A stretch of 64,000 nucleotides of DNA, from the NCBI GenBank assembly GCA_011053055.1, contig DRHT01000047.1, positions 157,258 to 221,257 on the forward strand, given 5' to 3'. Below are positions 18,472-26,911 of the stretch, in pieces. Source of the stretch: Halopseudomonas sabulinigri (GTDB lineage: Bacteria > Pseudomonadota > Gammaproteobacteria > Pseudomonadales > Pseudomonadaceae). The translations under genes were made by a program, and so were the position numbers. Within the stretch, counting starts at the first letter, position 1; each line of letters opens with the position of its first letter. A model generated the notes under the pieces. The model saw nothing but the letters and a program-made list of their open reading frames with translations. It was not told the origin of the DNA and searched no databases.

Positions 18472-19305
18472 TTAGAGTTCCTTGGCAGTCTTGAGTGGAG
18501 TTGTTGGGGCAACCGTCGAAACGGGTTTGGCGTAATACTGAATGGTCGATAACTGTCGGCGCAGCGCTTTGTCGATCAGCCGTGGCAGCAAGCCATTGAG
18601 ACGCACCAGCAAGCGCTCGGGAAAGCCCATGTGCACTTCGCGCAGATCGGTTTCCAGTGCCTTTACCAGTTGCGCGGCAACCAGTTCGGGGCTGTCCATG
18701 CTGACCTGCAGCTCGGCGTTCATGGCTTCTACCGCCGCGCTGTTCATACCGGTGCGGGTCGCGCGTGGCGACATGTAAAGCACGCCTACTCGGGTGTCCG
18801 CCAGCTCTCGGCGCAGGGCTTCAGAAAAACCGCGCAGGGCGAACTTACTGGCGCAGTAGACACTGAACCCCGGATAACCGATGGAGCCAAAGGTCGAGCC
18901 GATATTGACCACACCACTTTGCGGCTGCGCGCGCAGTAGCGGCAGCAGGGCACGGGTCAGTTGCAGGGTGGCGATCAGGTTGGTCTGAATCAGATCCTCT
19001 ATGGCGCTGTCCTGCATGGCTTCAAACAGGCCAAAATGGTTAATGCCGGCCGCGTTGATCAGCAGATTGAAGCCGTCCATTAACTGCGCTTGTTGTACCA
19101 CGCGGGCGCGATCAGCGGAATTGCGCAGATCGGCCTGCAAACAGCTGACCTGGCCGTCAAAACGGGCAACCAGCGCTTGCAGGGCTTGGTCCTGGCGGCC
19201 AACCACCAGTACCTGAGCACCGGCAGCGCAGAGTTCGGCGACCATTGCCTGCCCCATACCGCCGGTTGCGCCGGTGAGAATCACACGACTAGCCGAAAGC
19301 TGCAT
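18472..19305 (-). CDS. SDR oxidoreductase of the hemolysin-family operon
   Basis: This 277-residue short-chain dehydrogenase has TGATGGMGQAM, NAAG, a catalytic Ser in VNIGSTFGSIGYPG, and YCASK. The C-terminal extension (PERLLVRLNGLLPRLID) is typical of SDRs acting on lipid-like substrates. A perfect AGGAGGT lies 6 bp before ATG 19305, and the start overlaps the oxidase gene by 17 bp. In this operon it could reduce or oxidise a fatty-acyl-derived intermediate made by the AMP ligase and the heme-oxygenase-like enzyme; that role is inferred from context. Confidence 0.85.
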   Translation of the reverse strand: MQLSASRVILTGATGGMGQAMVAELCAAGAQVLVVGRQDQALQALVARFDGQVSCLQADLRNSADRARVVQQAQLMDGFNLLINAAGINHFGLFEAMQDSAIEDLIQTNLIATLQLTRALLPLLRAQPQSGVVNIGSTFGSIGYPGFSVYCASKFALRGFSEALRRELADTRVGVLYMSPRATRTGMNSAAVEAMNAELQVSMDSPELVAAQLVKALETDLREVHMGFPERLLVRLNGLLPRLIDKALRRQLSTIQYYAKPVSTVAPTTPLKTAKEL

Positions 19306-19972
19306 GGGGCACCTCCTGCGCAACATTGCCCGGCAGGCTGCGGAACATCTCGGCGTACAGGCGATAGATCACCTTGGCGGTATGCAGCACGGCGTCCCGG
19401 TCGGTGTCGTTATCAATGCGGTTCACCAGGGTTTCGAAGAACTTCATGTGTTCCAGATCCAGCGAGCCGTGCGAGGACAGGTAACTGAAGGCCTGCGGTG
19501 GCAGCCCCAGACCTTGTTTCAGACTGCCGGCCGCCTGGGTCGCCAGCGCAATGCTGGTACCCTCCAGTACAAAGACCATGCCCAGCATTGCAATCGGGTT
19601 AAGGCGGTTGATGCGGTCGTACATGGTGCTGACCATGAGTTCGGTAGCCAGCCCTGGTGTGCTGTGGCGCACGGCTTCAGCGTCACCGCCGCAGGCGCGA
19701 ATGTCGTTGAGAATCCATTCCTGATGGCCGATCTCCTCCTCGATGTATTCGGCCATGGCTTCGCGCAGCCACTCGTGATCAGCGTTCAGACGCGCGCCGC
19801 AGGCCATCAGCAGCGGCACGGTGTGGCGCACGTGATGGAATGCTTGTGTCAGAAAGGCCACGTAGCTGTGCTTTTGCGCCTCGCCGCTCAGGGCGGCCTG
19901 AATCATGGGTGACTCAAACAGGTACTCGCGCTCGGTTTGGGTTTGTTCTTGCAGGGTATCGAAGAAGTTCAT
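19289..19972 (-). CDS. Heme-oxygenase-like diiron oxidase (TenA/UndA-like fold)
   Basis: This 227-residue all-helical protein is of the iron-containing redox enzyme family. Candidate metal ligands are in the expected order: EEIGHQEW (E-x-x-x-H on one helix), LEGTS and DLEHMKFF (D-x-x-H). This arrangement matches heme-oxygenase-like diiron oxidases such as UndA, which decarboxylates fatty acids to alkenes, and related N-oxygenases. The ATG overlaps the AMP-ligase stop. Neighbouring fatty-acyl activation genes support a lipid or acyl substrate. The reaction itself is not known. Confidence 0.8.
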   Translation of the reverse strand: MNFFDTLQEQTQTEREYLFESPMIQAALSGEAQKHSYVAFLTQAFHHVRHTVPLLMACGARLNADHEWLREAMAEYIEEEIGHQEWILNDIRACGGDAEAVRHSTPGLATELMVSTMYDRINRLNPIAMLGMVFVLEGTSIALATQAAGSLKQGLGLPPQAFSYLSSHGSLDLEHMKFFETLVNRIDNDTDRDAVLHTAKVIYRLYAEMFRSLPGNVAQEVPHAAFG

Positions 19973-21429
19973 AGTGCAATGTCCTCGTTGATCAGACCCA
20001 GCAGCGCCGGGCGATAGTGTTCGGTGATGGAGTCGCGGCGCAGGCGACCATTGCTGGTCAGTTGGCCGTTAGCTGCTGAAAAGGGTTCGCTGGCGGTCAG
20101 CCAGGCGCCGATTTGCGCGTAGTCGGGTAACTGGCTGTTGGCGCGGGCGACGGCTTGGGTAATGTCGTCGACACTGAAAGCAGTGCTGCGCGGGACAATC
20201 AGGGCCAGGTTGGTAGGCAATGCCTCGCCATAGACCAACACCTGAGCGATAGCCGGATGGCTGGTTAGCTCGGCCTCGACCCATTCGGGGTTTACGTTGC
20301 GTCCATAAGCGGTAATGAACTGATTTTTCTTACGCCCGAGAATGCTCAGATAGCCATCTTCCAGCCGTCCGAGATCGCCGGTCGGCCAGTATTCGTCGCT
20401 ACTGCCAGGTTCGCCGAGATAACCCAGCGCGCGGGCGCCGCGCACCAGAATTTCGCCGTCGTCTGCCAGCTTGATGTCCACGTGCGGCAGTGCTCGCCCG
20501 ACCGTACCGGCGCGCTGCTGACCCGGGCGATTGAGGCAGACCACCGAGGCACATTCGGATAGCCCATAGCCCTCAAACACCGGCAGGCTCAGCTGTTCGG
20601 CACGGTCGAGCAGCGCCGGTGCTACCCGGCCGCCACCCACGGCGATGAAACGCAGGCTGCGCGGCAGCGGGGCGCCGGCGTCGGCGGCCTGCAGCAATGC
20701 CTGCAGTAATTGCGGCACCAGAATCAGACTGTGCGGCTGATAGTGATTTAGCACCTGCAGCAAGCGCGGCATATCCAGTTGGCTGCCGTGCAGGCCGCTG
20801 TCTGCTGGCACCGTAATGCTGGCGCCATTAAGCAGCGCGGTATAGGCGCCCAAGTTGTCGAGCAGCACCGCCAGTGGCAGCAGTATCAGGTGTTGTTGCG
20901 GGTTCAGGCTACTGCAGGCATCACGCAGACTGTCGGCAACCTGCAACATGGCCTCTGCGGACAGACACACACCCTTGGGGGTGCCGGTGGTGCCGGAGGT
21001 GAAGGTAATCTTGGCGGTGCCGCTTGGCATACCCACGCCGAAGAGTGTGCGCTGCCAGCCTAGCGAAGTGCTGGCGAAGCCTTGCTCGCGCATCAGCGCG
21101 CTGTCGTCAGGCAGGCCAATCAGCGTATCCACGCCCGCCGTCTGGAGCAGATGGCGGCGCTGTGCCTCAGTAAAGAAGGGGGCGATGGGCACGCAGGTCA
21201 GACCCGCGCGCAAAATTGCCAGATCCCACAGCAACCAGTCACGACCATTGTCTAGCGCGAGAGCCACACAGCGGCAGCCGAGCGCGCGCAGGCGGTCGGC
21301 GCGTTGCTGAACCTCAGTGCTCAGGTCGGCATAGGCGATGCTGCCCTGCTCGTCGGCCAGCGCGATCTTGCCGGGACGCTGCTGTGCGTATTGCGCCAGC
21401 TGTTGCCAGAAACGCTCAAGCGCAGTCAT
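19969..21429 (-). CDS. AMP-binding acyl-CoA/acyl-AMP ligase
   Basis: This 486-residue ANL-superfamily enzyme has the P-loop-like TFTSGTTGTPKGVCLSAEA, core motifs EGYGLSE and WPTGDLGRL, and the hinge GRKKNQFITAYGRNVNPEWVE. The lysine-bearing C-terminal lid appears shortened compared with full fatty-acyl-CoA synthetases. It probably activates a carboxylic acid as acyl-AMP, then as a thioester. The start ATG 21429 follows CAGGAGGTCGCCA and overlaps the hemolysin-family gene by 14 bp; the longer frame to 21492 is not needed. Confidence 0.87.
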   Translation of the reverse strand: MTALERFWQQLAQYAQQRPGKIALADEQGSIAYADLSTEVQQRADRLRALGCRCVALALDNGRDWLLWDLAILRAGLTCVPIAPFFTEAQRRHLLQTAGVDTLIGLPDDSALMREQGFASTSLGWQRTLFGVGMPSGTAKITFTSGTTGTPKGVCLSAEAMLQVADSLRDACSSLNPQQHLILLPLAVLLDNLGAYTALLNGASITVPADSGLHGSQLDMPRLLQVLNHYQPHSLILVPQLLQALLQAADAGAPLPRSLRFIAVGGGRVAPALLDRAEQLSLPVFEGYGLSECASVVCLNRPGQQRAGTVGRALPHVDIKLADDGEILVRGARALGYLGEPGSSDEYWPTGDLGRLEDGYLSILGRKKNQFITAYGRNVNPEWVEAELTSHPAIAQVLVYGEALPTNLALIVPRSTAFSVDDITQAVARANSQLPDYAQIGAWLTASEPFSAANGQLTSNGRLRRDSITEHYRPALLGLINEDIAL

Positions 21430-22105
21430 TGGCGACCTCCTGTTGGTCTGGCAGGTAGCTTGGCTGATACCGCAGACGCTCGAAGGTGCCACGCCGCTGC
21501 AGCTGCGCGAGGCCTTCCGGAATGTAGCCGGCCATCACGCGCGGCTGAGTGGCGTAGTAGCTGCCCCAGTCATTCCGCGCCTCACCCAGCCGAGCAGGAT
21601 CCGCCGGGCCCAGATCAATGGGGCTCAGGGTTAGGCGTTGAAAGCTGTTCAGCAGCATCGGGGTGCCGGTAAATACCACCCAGGTGTAACCGCTGGCAGC
21701 CAGAAAATGCGTCAGCGCGATGATTAGCAAACGACCGGCACCGGGTGCGAGCGCTGCCAGATTCCCGACCTCTACCAGTTGTTCGCGGACCACCGGTAGA
21801 TCAGTGTGGCGTTGCAGAGTCTGGCATACCGGCTGATCAAGGTAGTGCTCAAGGAACAGCTGATCGCTGGCGCCGCCGCGCAGGCCAACGCTGGCCTGGA
21901 GAGTGCCCTGCTGGCAGATGCCCAGCAGTTCGGGCATGAATTCGCGCACATCGGCGCCGTACACATCAGCGAACTGTTGGTGCACAAAGGTTTCCAGCTG
22001 GTGACGCAATTCGCCGCCGGATTGCGGGGAGTGCAACAGCATGGCTGGATCGCCTTCGCCAAGGCGGGCGATGATATTGGTGCTGGGTACAGATGACAGT
22101 GACAT
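21416..22105 (-). CDS. Thermostable hemolysin family protein (GNAT-like)
   Basis: This 229-residue protein has the features of the thermostable hemolysin (T_hemolysin) family: LETFVHQQFADVYGADVREF then MPELLGI near residues 35-65 and ALAPGAGRLLIIALTHFL near 120. It lacks a signal peptide. The family takes its name from a Vibrio hemolysin, but its predicted fold resembles acyl/acetyltransferases, so a role as an acyltransferase in the pathway encoded downstream is plausible. It is the first gene of the operon, with GGAGGAAGGCC before ATG. Hemolysis should not be assumed. Confidence 0.78.
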   Translation of the reverse strand: MSLSSVPSTNIIARLGEGDPAMLLHSPQSGGELRHQLETFVHQQFADVYGADVREFMPELLGICQQGTLQASVGLRGGASDQLFLEHYLDQPVCQTLQRHTDLPVVREQLVEVGNLAALAPGAGRLLIIALTHFLAASGYTWVVFTGTPMLLNSFQRLTLSPIDLGPADPARLGEARNDWGSYYATQPRVMAGYIPEGLAQLQRRGTFERLRYQPSYLPDQQEVANDCA

Positions 22106-22145
22106 GGCCTTCCTCCAGATGATGGGAGGATATTGCGTGGCGAAT

Positions 22146-22162
22146 CTTAAGATCGCCTTAAG
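22146..22162 (-). promoter_or_regulatory. QseB/PmrA-type box CTTAAG-N5-CTTAAG
   Basis: A perfect direct repeat (and palindrome) CTTAAG-ATCGC-CTTAAG starts about 40 bp before the hemolysin-family ATG. PmrA and QseB regulators bind CTTAAT/CTTAAG hexamers separated by 5 bp, overlapping the -35 region. A CAATAT sequence about 10 bp downstream could serve as the -10. The operon it precedes ends in a regulator of this family, so autoregulation is the simplest reading. Confidence 0.75.
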
Positions 22163-22244
22163 CCAGTTTGTCAGCTGTATTTAGTGTGCGGACGCGGTCG
22201 CAGTTGGTTGGATATCGCAACAGGGGGCACGCGCATCCCCGTGT

Positions 22245-22694
22245 TCAGCCCTTGAGCAGGGTGCCATCGCTGTCCAGCACCTTGAGATTGATCGGCAGGG
22301 CGGCGACCACACTCTGGGATACCGTACAGAACTGCTCAAATTGATCGAGAATGCGCTCCAACCGCTTAAACGCGCTGGCTGGATATCCCAGATGCAAGGT
22401 CACATCAACGCCCACTATGCGCAGATGATTATCGGTATCTCGGCCTAAATGCCCGACCGCCTCGGTACGGATGCCGTCATTGGGCTGATGGAACTTGCCC
22501 AGCGCAAACACCAGGCTATCACTCAGACAATTGCCTAGTGCGGTGACCAGCAACTGTGCCGGGCTGGGACCCTGATTGCCGCCCAAGGGAGCTGGTTCAT
22601 CGGTAATCAGGTCGGGTGTATCGCCCTGGTATTGGACCAGAAAGCGATAGTTTTCCTGCTGCTGCAAAGTCACTTCAACGCGGTTATCACCCAT
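22245..22694 (-). CDS. OsmC family peroxiredoxin-like protein
   Basis: This 150-residue protein has both redox cysteines of OsmC/Ohr proteins, in GNCLSDSL and FEQFCTVSQSV, with the LLVTALGNC helix and the YPASAF strand region. These enzymes reduce organic hydroperoxides or handle sulfane sulfur in the cytoplasm. The start ATG 22694 follows GGAGCACATC. It is divergent from the ArsR regulator and shares a 92-bp control region with it, so persulfide-responsive control is plausible. Confidence 0.88.
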   Translation of the reverse strand: MGDNRVEVTLQQQENYRFLVQYQGDTPDLITDEPAPLGGNQGPSPAQLLVTALGNCLSDSLVFALGKFHQPNDGIRTEAVGHLGRDTDNHLRIVGVDVTLHLGYPASAFKRLERILDQFEQFCTVSQSVVAALPINLKVLDSDGTLLKG

Positions 22695-22744
22695 GATGTG
22701 CTCCGATAATGATGAGTTGGTTGCAATCAATCTATTTTTTTATA

Positions 22745-22759
22745 TATTGTATGTCAATA
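22745..22759. promoter_or_regulatory. Candidate ArsR operator TATTG-N5-CAATA
   Basis: A perfect inverted repeat, TATTG-TATGT-CAATA, lies in the AT-rich intergenic region between the divergent osmC and arsR-type genes, 27 bp before the regulator ATG. BigR/SqrR/YgaV regulators bind AT-rich inverted repeats overlapping their own promoters. The assignment rests only on position and symmetry. Confidence 0.45.
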
Positions 22760-22786
22760 AAGTGTTCCCGGGACCTGTCCAACCGT

Positions 22787-23113
22787 ATGAATAATCAAAT
22801 CGACATCAATCGTCTCTCCAGCGCTGCTGATCAGGCTCAACAATTGCTTAAGGCGCTAGCCAACCGTGACCGCCTGCTGCTGCTTTGCCAGTTGGTGGAG
22901 GGCGAGCGTAGCGTCGGCGAGTTGGAGCAACTGCTGGGTATTGTGCAGCCTACGCTGTCGCAACAGTTGGCGGTATTGCGCCGCGAAGGTTTGGTGGCAA
23001 CCCGCCGTGAAGGCAAGCAGGTTTATTACCGTGTCGCCAGTGCCGAGGCGCTGGCGGTTCTCAATACCCTTTATGGCCTATTCTGTGCCGAGGAAGTAAC
23101 TAATGCAGACTGA
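22787..23113 (+). CDS. ArsR-family regulator, BigR/SqrR/YgaV-like persulfide sensor
   Basis: This 108-residue winged-helix protein has the ArsR helix-turn-helix VQPTLSQQLAVLRREGLV and wing KQVYYRV. Two cysteines, in LLLLCQLVEGE (about residue 34) and GLFCAEE (about residue 100), match the spacing of the pair that forms a tetrasulfide in BigR and SqrR. It therefore likely senses reactive sulfur. The start at 22787 gives the normal family length; its Shine-Dalgarno is weak. It overlaps the first YeeE/YedE gene by 11 bp and heads a sulfur operon. Confidence 0.85.
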   Translation: MNNQIDINRLSSAADQAQQLLKALANRDRLLLLCQLVEGERSVGELEQLLGIVQPTLSQQLAVLRREGLVATRREGKQVYYRVASAEALAVLNTLYGLFCAEEVTNAD

Positions 23114-23534
23114 CTGGGTTGCCTTCACTCCCTGGAGTGCCTTGGCCGGTGGTGCGCTGATTGGCGCGGCGGCGGCCATGCTGATGCTGTTTAACGGCCG
23201 GATTGCCGGCATCAGCGGGTTGGTCGGGCGTCTGCTTGTGCCGCAAGCCGGTAATCGCGAGGCCCTGCTATTTGTAGTTGGGCTCTTGCTAGCGCCATGG
23301 CTGTATAAGCTGGCGGGTGCGGATATCAAAGTGGAGGTTGACGCCGGCCCCGTTGCGCTGGTGATTGCCGGCCTGCTGGTGGGCTTTGGCTCACGGCTTG
23401 GTTCGGGCTGTACCAGTGGGCACGGGGTATGCGGGCTGGCACGTTTATCGCCGCGCTCACTGGCGGCTACGCTGAGCTTTATGGGCGCAGGTTTTATCTG
23501 CGTTTTCGTCCTTCGTCATCTGTTGGGAGTCTGA
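23103..23534 (+). CDS. YeeE/YedE family transporter, first half (PmpA-like)
   Basis: This 143-residue membrane protein has about four TM segments and the signature GSGCTSGHGVCGLARLSPRS, whose cysteines relay thiosulfate or sulfane sulfur in YeeE proteins. It corresponds to half of a full-length YeeE; the second half is the next gene. The start overlaps the regulator gene. Together with the following half it should import thiosulfate or persulfide sulfur, or a related species. Confidence 0.87.
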   Translation: MQTDWVAFTPWSALAGGALIGAAAAMLMLFNGRIAGISGLVGRLLVPQAGNREALLFVVGLLLAPWLYKLAGADIKVEVDAGPVALVIAGLLVGFGSRLGSGCTSGHGVCGLARLSPRSLAATLSFMGAGFICVFVLRHLLGV

Positions 23535-23536
23535 GC

Positions 23537-23956
23537 ATGCGCGCATTGATTGCATTGGTCAGTGGGCTGGTATTCGGCTTGGGCCTGCTGCTTTCGGGCA
23601 TGGCCAACCCGGCCAAAGTGTTGGGCTTTCTTGATCTGGCAGGCGCCTGGGATCCTTCCCTAGCACTGGTTATGATCGGGGCTATCGCCGTGGCCTTTAT
23701 ACCCATGCAGTGGACCCAGCGTAGTGGCGTGACCCTGCGCGGTGAAGCCGCGCAAATACCGGGTAATCGCCAAATTGACCGGCGGCTGATCATCGGTAGC
23801 CTGGTATTTGGGGCCGGTTGGGGCGTGGCCGGATTCTGCCCTGGTCCGGGGCTGGTCGCCGCCTCGGCGCTGGTACCGCAGGCGTTGCTGTTTGTGGTCG
23901 CCATGCTGGCGGGTATGTGGCTGTTCAGCTGGTATGAGCGGCGGGTGCGTGCATGA
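23537..23956 (+). CDS. YeeE/YedE family transporter, second half (PmpB-like)
   Basis: This 139-residue membrane protein is the partner half: FGLGLLLSGMANPAKVLGFLD and the conserved GAGWGVAGFCPGPGLVA motif are typical of DUF6691/PmpB proteins. ATG 23537 follows GGGAGTCTGAGC, 2 bp after the previous stop. The gene ends with an ATGA overlap onto the sulP gene, so the four genes from the ArsR regulator to SulP form one operon. Confidence 0.87.
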   Translation: MRALIALVSGLVFGLGLLLSGMANPAKVLGFLDLAGAWDPSLALVMIGAIAVAFIPMQWTQRSGVTLRGEAAQIPGNRQIDRRLIIGSLVFGAGWGVAGFCPGPGLVAASALVPQALLFVVAMLAGMWLFSWYERRVRA

Positions 23957-25680
23957 GTAAGAACCCTCGGTTGCAGCCGCCGGGCGGCCCGGAAATGCTC
24001 GCTTGGCTGCGCCATTATCGGCGGGCCTGGCTGGGCGGCGACCTGACGGCAGGCCTGGTACTCAGCATCATGGTCATACCGCAAAGTATGGCTTACGCGA
24101 TGCTAGCGGGCATGCCAGTGGAAGTAGGGCTGTATGCCAGTCTATTACCGCTGCTGGGCTACGCCATGTTTGGCAGCAGTATGAGCATGTCGGTTGGCCC
24201 GGTAGCGATCACCGGCCTGATGACCGCTACCCTGCTGGCGCCGCTGGCCACGGTAGGCAGCCCGGACTACCTGCAGCTAGCGGTCTGGTTGGCACTCCTG
24301 TCGGGCTTTATGCTCTTTGTGCTGGGTCTGTTGCGTTTGGGTTTTCTCGCCAACTTCCTCAGCCATCCGGTGATCAGCGGTTTTATCAGCGGCGCGGCCA
24401 TTCTGATTATTCTCAGTCAACTGCCCAGCCTGCTAGGGCGTGAAAACTTGCCGCACGGGCTGCCACAGCTGGTACGTGAGTGGCACCTGCTGAACACCCT
24501 GGTGTTGGGCATGGGGCTAGCCGCGCTGGCTTGGCTGCTATATGCCCGTACGCTGATGGCGCGACATCTTGAAGCGCTGGGTTTATCAGCCGCGCTAGCC
24601 ACCCTGCTGGCGCGTTTGGCGCCCATTGTGGTGGTGGTGGTCGCGGTGTGGGCGACCTGGTATTTCGATTTGACCGCCCTTGGGGTTCCCGTGGTGGGCA
24701 ATCTACCCGCTGGGTTGCCGTCATTGGTCTGGAGCACGCCCGGCTTCGGCGATTTGCGCCAGTTGCTGCTGCCGGCAGCGCTGATAAGCTTGGTGACCTT
24801 TGTCGAGAGCGTCTCCATTGCGCAGTCGCTGGCGCGACGCAAGCGCCAGAGCGTTAACCCAGACCGCGAGCTACTCGGTCTGGGTGCCGCAAACCTCGGC
24901 TCGGCATTGACCGGCGGCTTTGCAGTGGCGGGCGGTTTTTCGCGCTCCAGCGTCAATATCGAGGCCGGCGCTAACACGCCGCTGTCGGGCGTCATCGCCG
25001 CACTGATCATCGGCCTGATACTGCTGACCGTGGCCCCCCTGTTCGCCTATCTGCCATTGGTAATGCTGGCAGCGGTGATCATGATTGCGGTCACCCCGTT
25101 GATCGACCTACGCAGCCTCAGCCGAGCCTGGCGTTATGACCGCGCCGAGGGCCTGACACTGCTGAGTACTCTGCTGGGTGTGCTAATTCTCGGGGTAGAG
25201 GGTGGCATCATTCTGGGTGTCTGTTGGTCGATCATTGCTCAGTTGTGGCGCGGTAGCCGCCCACACGTAGCGGTTATAGGCCGGGTGCCGGATACCCATT
25301 ACTTTCGCAACACCAAGCGCCATCTGGTCGAAACCGTGCCCCAACTGCTAGCGCTGCGCATTGACGAAAACATCTTTTTTGCCAATACCAAGGCGGTCGA
25401 ACAGGCGATTTATCAAGCACTGGCGGATTACCCCGACACCCGAGAAGTGTTACTGATTTTGTCGGCGGTCAATCATATCGACAGTACCGGACTGGACATG
25501 CTCAGCGAGCTGACCGAAGGACTAAGTGAGCGCGATATTCATCTGCACCTTGCAGAGGTAAAGGGCCCGCTGATGGACCATCTTGAGCACACCGATTGGA
25601 TCACCCGGCAGATCGACGAAATATTCCCCAGCACGCATATCGCTTTTAATACGCTGGCGGATTTAAAAAGGCCAGAGTAG
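23953..25680 (+). CDS. SulP family anion permease with STAS domain
   Basis: This 575-residue inner-membrane transporter has the SulP signature VIPQSMAYAMLAGMPVEVGLY near residue 40, about 12-14 TM segments, and a C-terminal STAS domain (about residues 440-555) containing VNHIDSTGLDMLSEL. It probably moves sulfate, sulfite or bicarbonate. Its coupling to the YeeE pair and the persulfide-sensor-like regulator favours sulfate or sulfite, perhaps as export or counterflow for oxidised sulfur. Starts in ATGA overlap with the pmpB-like gene. Confidence 0.9.
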   Translation: MSKNPRLQPPGGPEMLAWLRHYRRAWLGGDLTAGLVLSIMVIPQSMAYAMLAGMPVEVGLYASLLPLLGYAMFGSSMSMSVGPVAITGLMTATLLAPLATVGSPDYLQLAVWLALLSGFMLFVLGLLRLGFLANFLSHPVISGFISGAAILIILSQLPSLLGRENLPHGLPQLVREWHLLNTLVLGMGLAALAWLLYARTLMARHLEALGLSAALATLLARLAPIVVVVVAVWATWYFDLTALGVPVVGNLPAGLPSLVWSTPGFGDLRQLLLPAALISLVTFVESVSIAQSLARRKRQSVNPDRELLGLGAANLGSALTGGFAVAGGFSRSSVNIEAGANTPLSGVIAALIIGLILLTVAPLFAYLPLVMLAAVIMIAVTPLIDLRSLSRAWRYDRAEGLTLLSTLLGVLILGVEGGIILGVCWSIIAQLWRGSRPHVAVIGRVPDTHYFRNTKRHLVETVPQLLALRIDENIFFANTKAVEQAIYQALADYPDTREVLLILSAVNHIDSTGLDMLSELTEGLSERDIHLHLAEVKGPLMDHLEHTDWITRQIDEIFPSTHIAFNTLADLKRPE

Positions 25681-25759
25681 AGCCGCGCTAGCCGTGCGCG
25701 CCCCGGCTGCGGACGCTACTATGCATAACAAGCTTGATTCCACCAAGTAGGAGAAACGC

Positions 25760-26230
25760 ATGAAAACCGTGATTGCCGGCGCCCTGAGCGCCTTATTGCT
25801 GGGTGGTGCCGTAACCGCCGCTTACGCACAGGTCTCGCCAGAAGACCAGATTGAGATTCGCCAAGCGGGATTTAGTTACATGGCTTGGAACATGGGCAAG
25901 ATCAAAGCCCAGGTCATTGATGGCAGCGTAGAGTACAACCAGCAGCAGGTTAGCGCCGCCGCCAATGCCATCGACGCCATTGCTAACTCCGGTATGGGTG
26001 CGCTGTTTGGTCCCGGCACCGAGAAGGACATCGGCGACCTGCACACCCGTGCTGATCCGGCCTTGTTTGAGAACATGCAGGATATGGCAGAACTGGCAGG
26101 TAACCTGGGCACCGCAGCCAGCAACCTGGCAGCTAAAGCCGAGGCTGGCGATCAGGACGAAATCCGCGTTGCCTTTGGTGAAGTCGGCAAGAGCTGCAAG
26201 TCTTGCCATGAAAAGTACCGCATGGAATAA
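25760..26230 (+). CDS. Cytochrome c'
   Basis: This 156-residue periplasmic protein has a signal peptide (TVIAGALSALLLGGAVTAAY, cut after AYA) and a four-helix body with the heme motif CKSCH near the C terminus followed by EKYR, the layout of cytochrome c'. Such proteins bind NO and protect against nitrosative stress. The start follows AGGAGAAACGC. A cytochrome b561 gene is convergent immediately downstream, a frequent pairing. It lies 79 bp after sulP. Confidence 0.9.
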   Translation: MKTVIAGALSALLLGGAVTAAYAQVSPEDQIEIRQAGFSYMAWNMGKIKAQVIDGSVEYNQQQVSAAANAIDAIANSGMGALFGPGTEKDIGDLHTRADPALFENMQDMAELAGNLGTAASNLAAKAEAGDQDEIRVAFGEVGKSCKSCHEKYRME

Positions 26231-26233
26231 GCG

Positions 26234-26911
26234 CTACCAGGCGGGCATCGCCGGCGCTGGCGGTGGGGCAGGAATCCAACTGCCCCACGCCAGCCACACC
26301 ATGCCGATGGCAATCACCAGCGCAATGCTCAACGCCAGCCCGCCACCGCTTTCGGCCTCGTGTACCGGCTTCTCTTCCACCGTCTTACGGCCATGCAGCA
26401 TCGCGCCGAGCAGCTTTTTACCGCGCAGTCGATAAACCACAATCGCCAGAATATGCAGGCCGATCACAACGTAGATCAGCTGCTCGGTGGAGCGATGCCA
26501 ACCGCTAACCAATGAGCTCACATCACTGGATACCAAGCGCGTCAGGGGCCCATAAAAGGCCACGTCATCATTGGTGATCAAACCGGTCAACGCCTGAAAA
26601 GTAAACAACCCCAGCATCGCAAACACTGAGAAGGCACCGAGCGGGTTATGCCCCAGTTCGTGCCAGCTGCCGCGCAGGTAATGGGTAATACGGGAGGGCG
26701 TCGGGAAGAAATTACTGAAGCGAGCGTAGGTGCCCCCCACCAGACCCCACACCAGACGGAAGGTCAACAGCCCCAGAATGGACAGGCCAAAACGCCCGTG
26801 CCAGAGCATCCAGTTGCCTCCGAGGCTTACGGTGATCAAAGAGCCAGTAACGCAGAGGGCTAACAGCCAATGAAATAGACGAAGAGGTAGATCCCAGACG
26901 GTAACTTGCAT
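26234..26911 (-). CDS. Cytochrome b561-type membrane cytochrome
   Basis: This 225-residue protein has four TM segments and His ligands in LRLFHWLLAL, YLRGSWHELGHNPLG and VVIGLHILAIVVY, consistent with a di-heme cytochrome b/b6 family protein that passes electrons from quinol to a periplasmic cytochrome such as the adjacent cytochrome c'. ATG 26911 begins MQVTVWDLPLRLFHW, the normal family N terminus. The 313 bp between it and the following lipoprotein gene hold only AT-rich sequence, with no further feature seen. Confidence 0.85.
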   Translation of the reverse strand: MQVTVWDLPLRLFHWLLALCVTGSLITVSLGGNWMLWHGRFGLSILGLLTFRLVWGLVGGTYARFSNFFPTPSRITHYLRGSWHELGHNPLGAFSVFAMLGLFTFQALTGLITNDDVAFYGPLTRLVSSDVSSLVSGWHRSTEQLIYVVIGLHILAIVVYRLRGKKLLGAMLHGRKTVEEKPVHEAESGGGLALSIALVIAIGMVWLAWGSWIPAPPPAPAMPAW

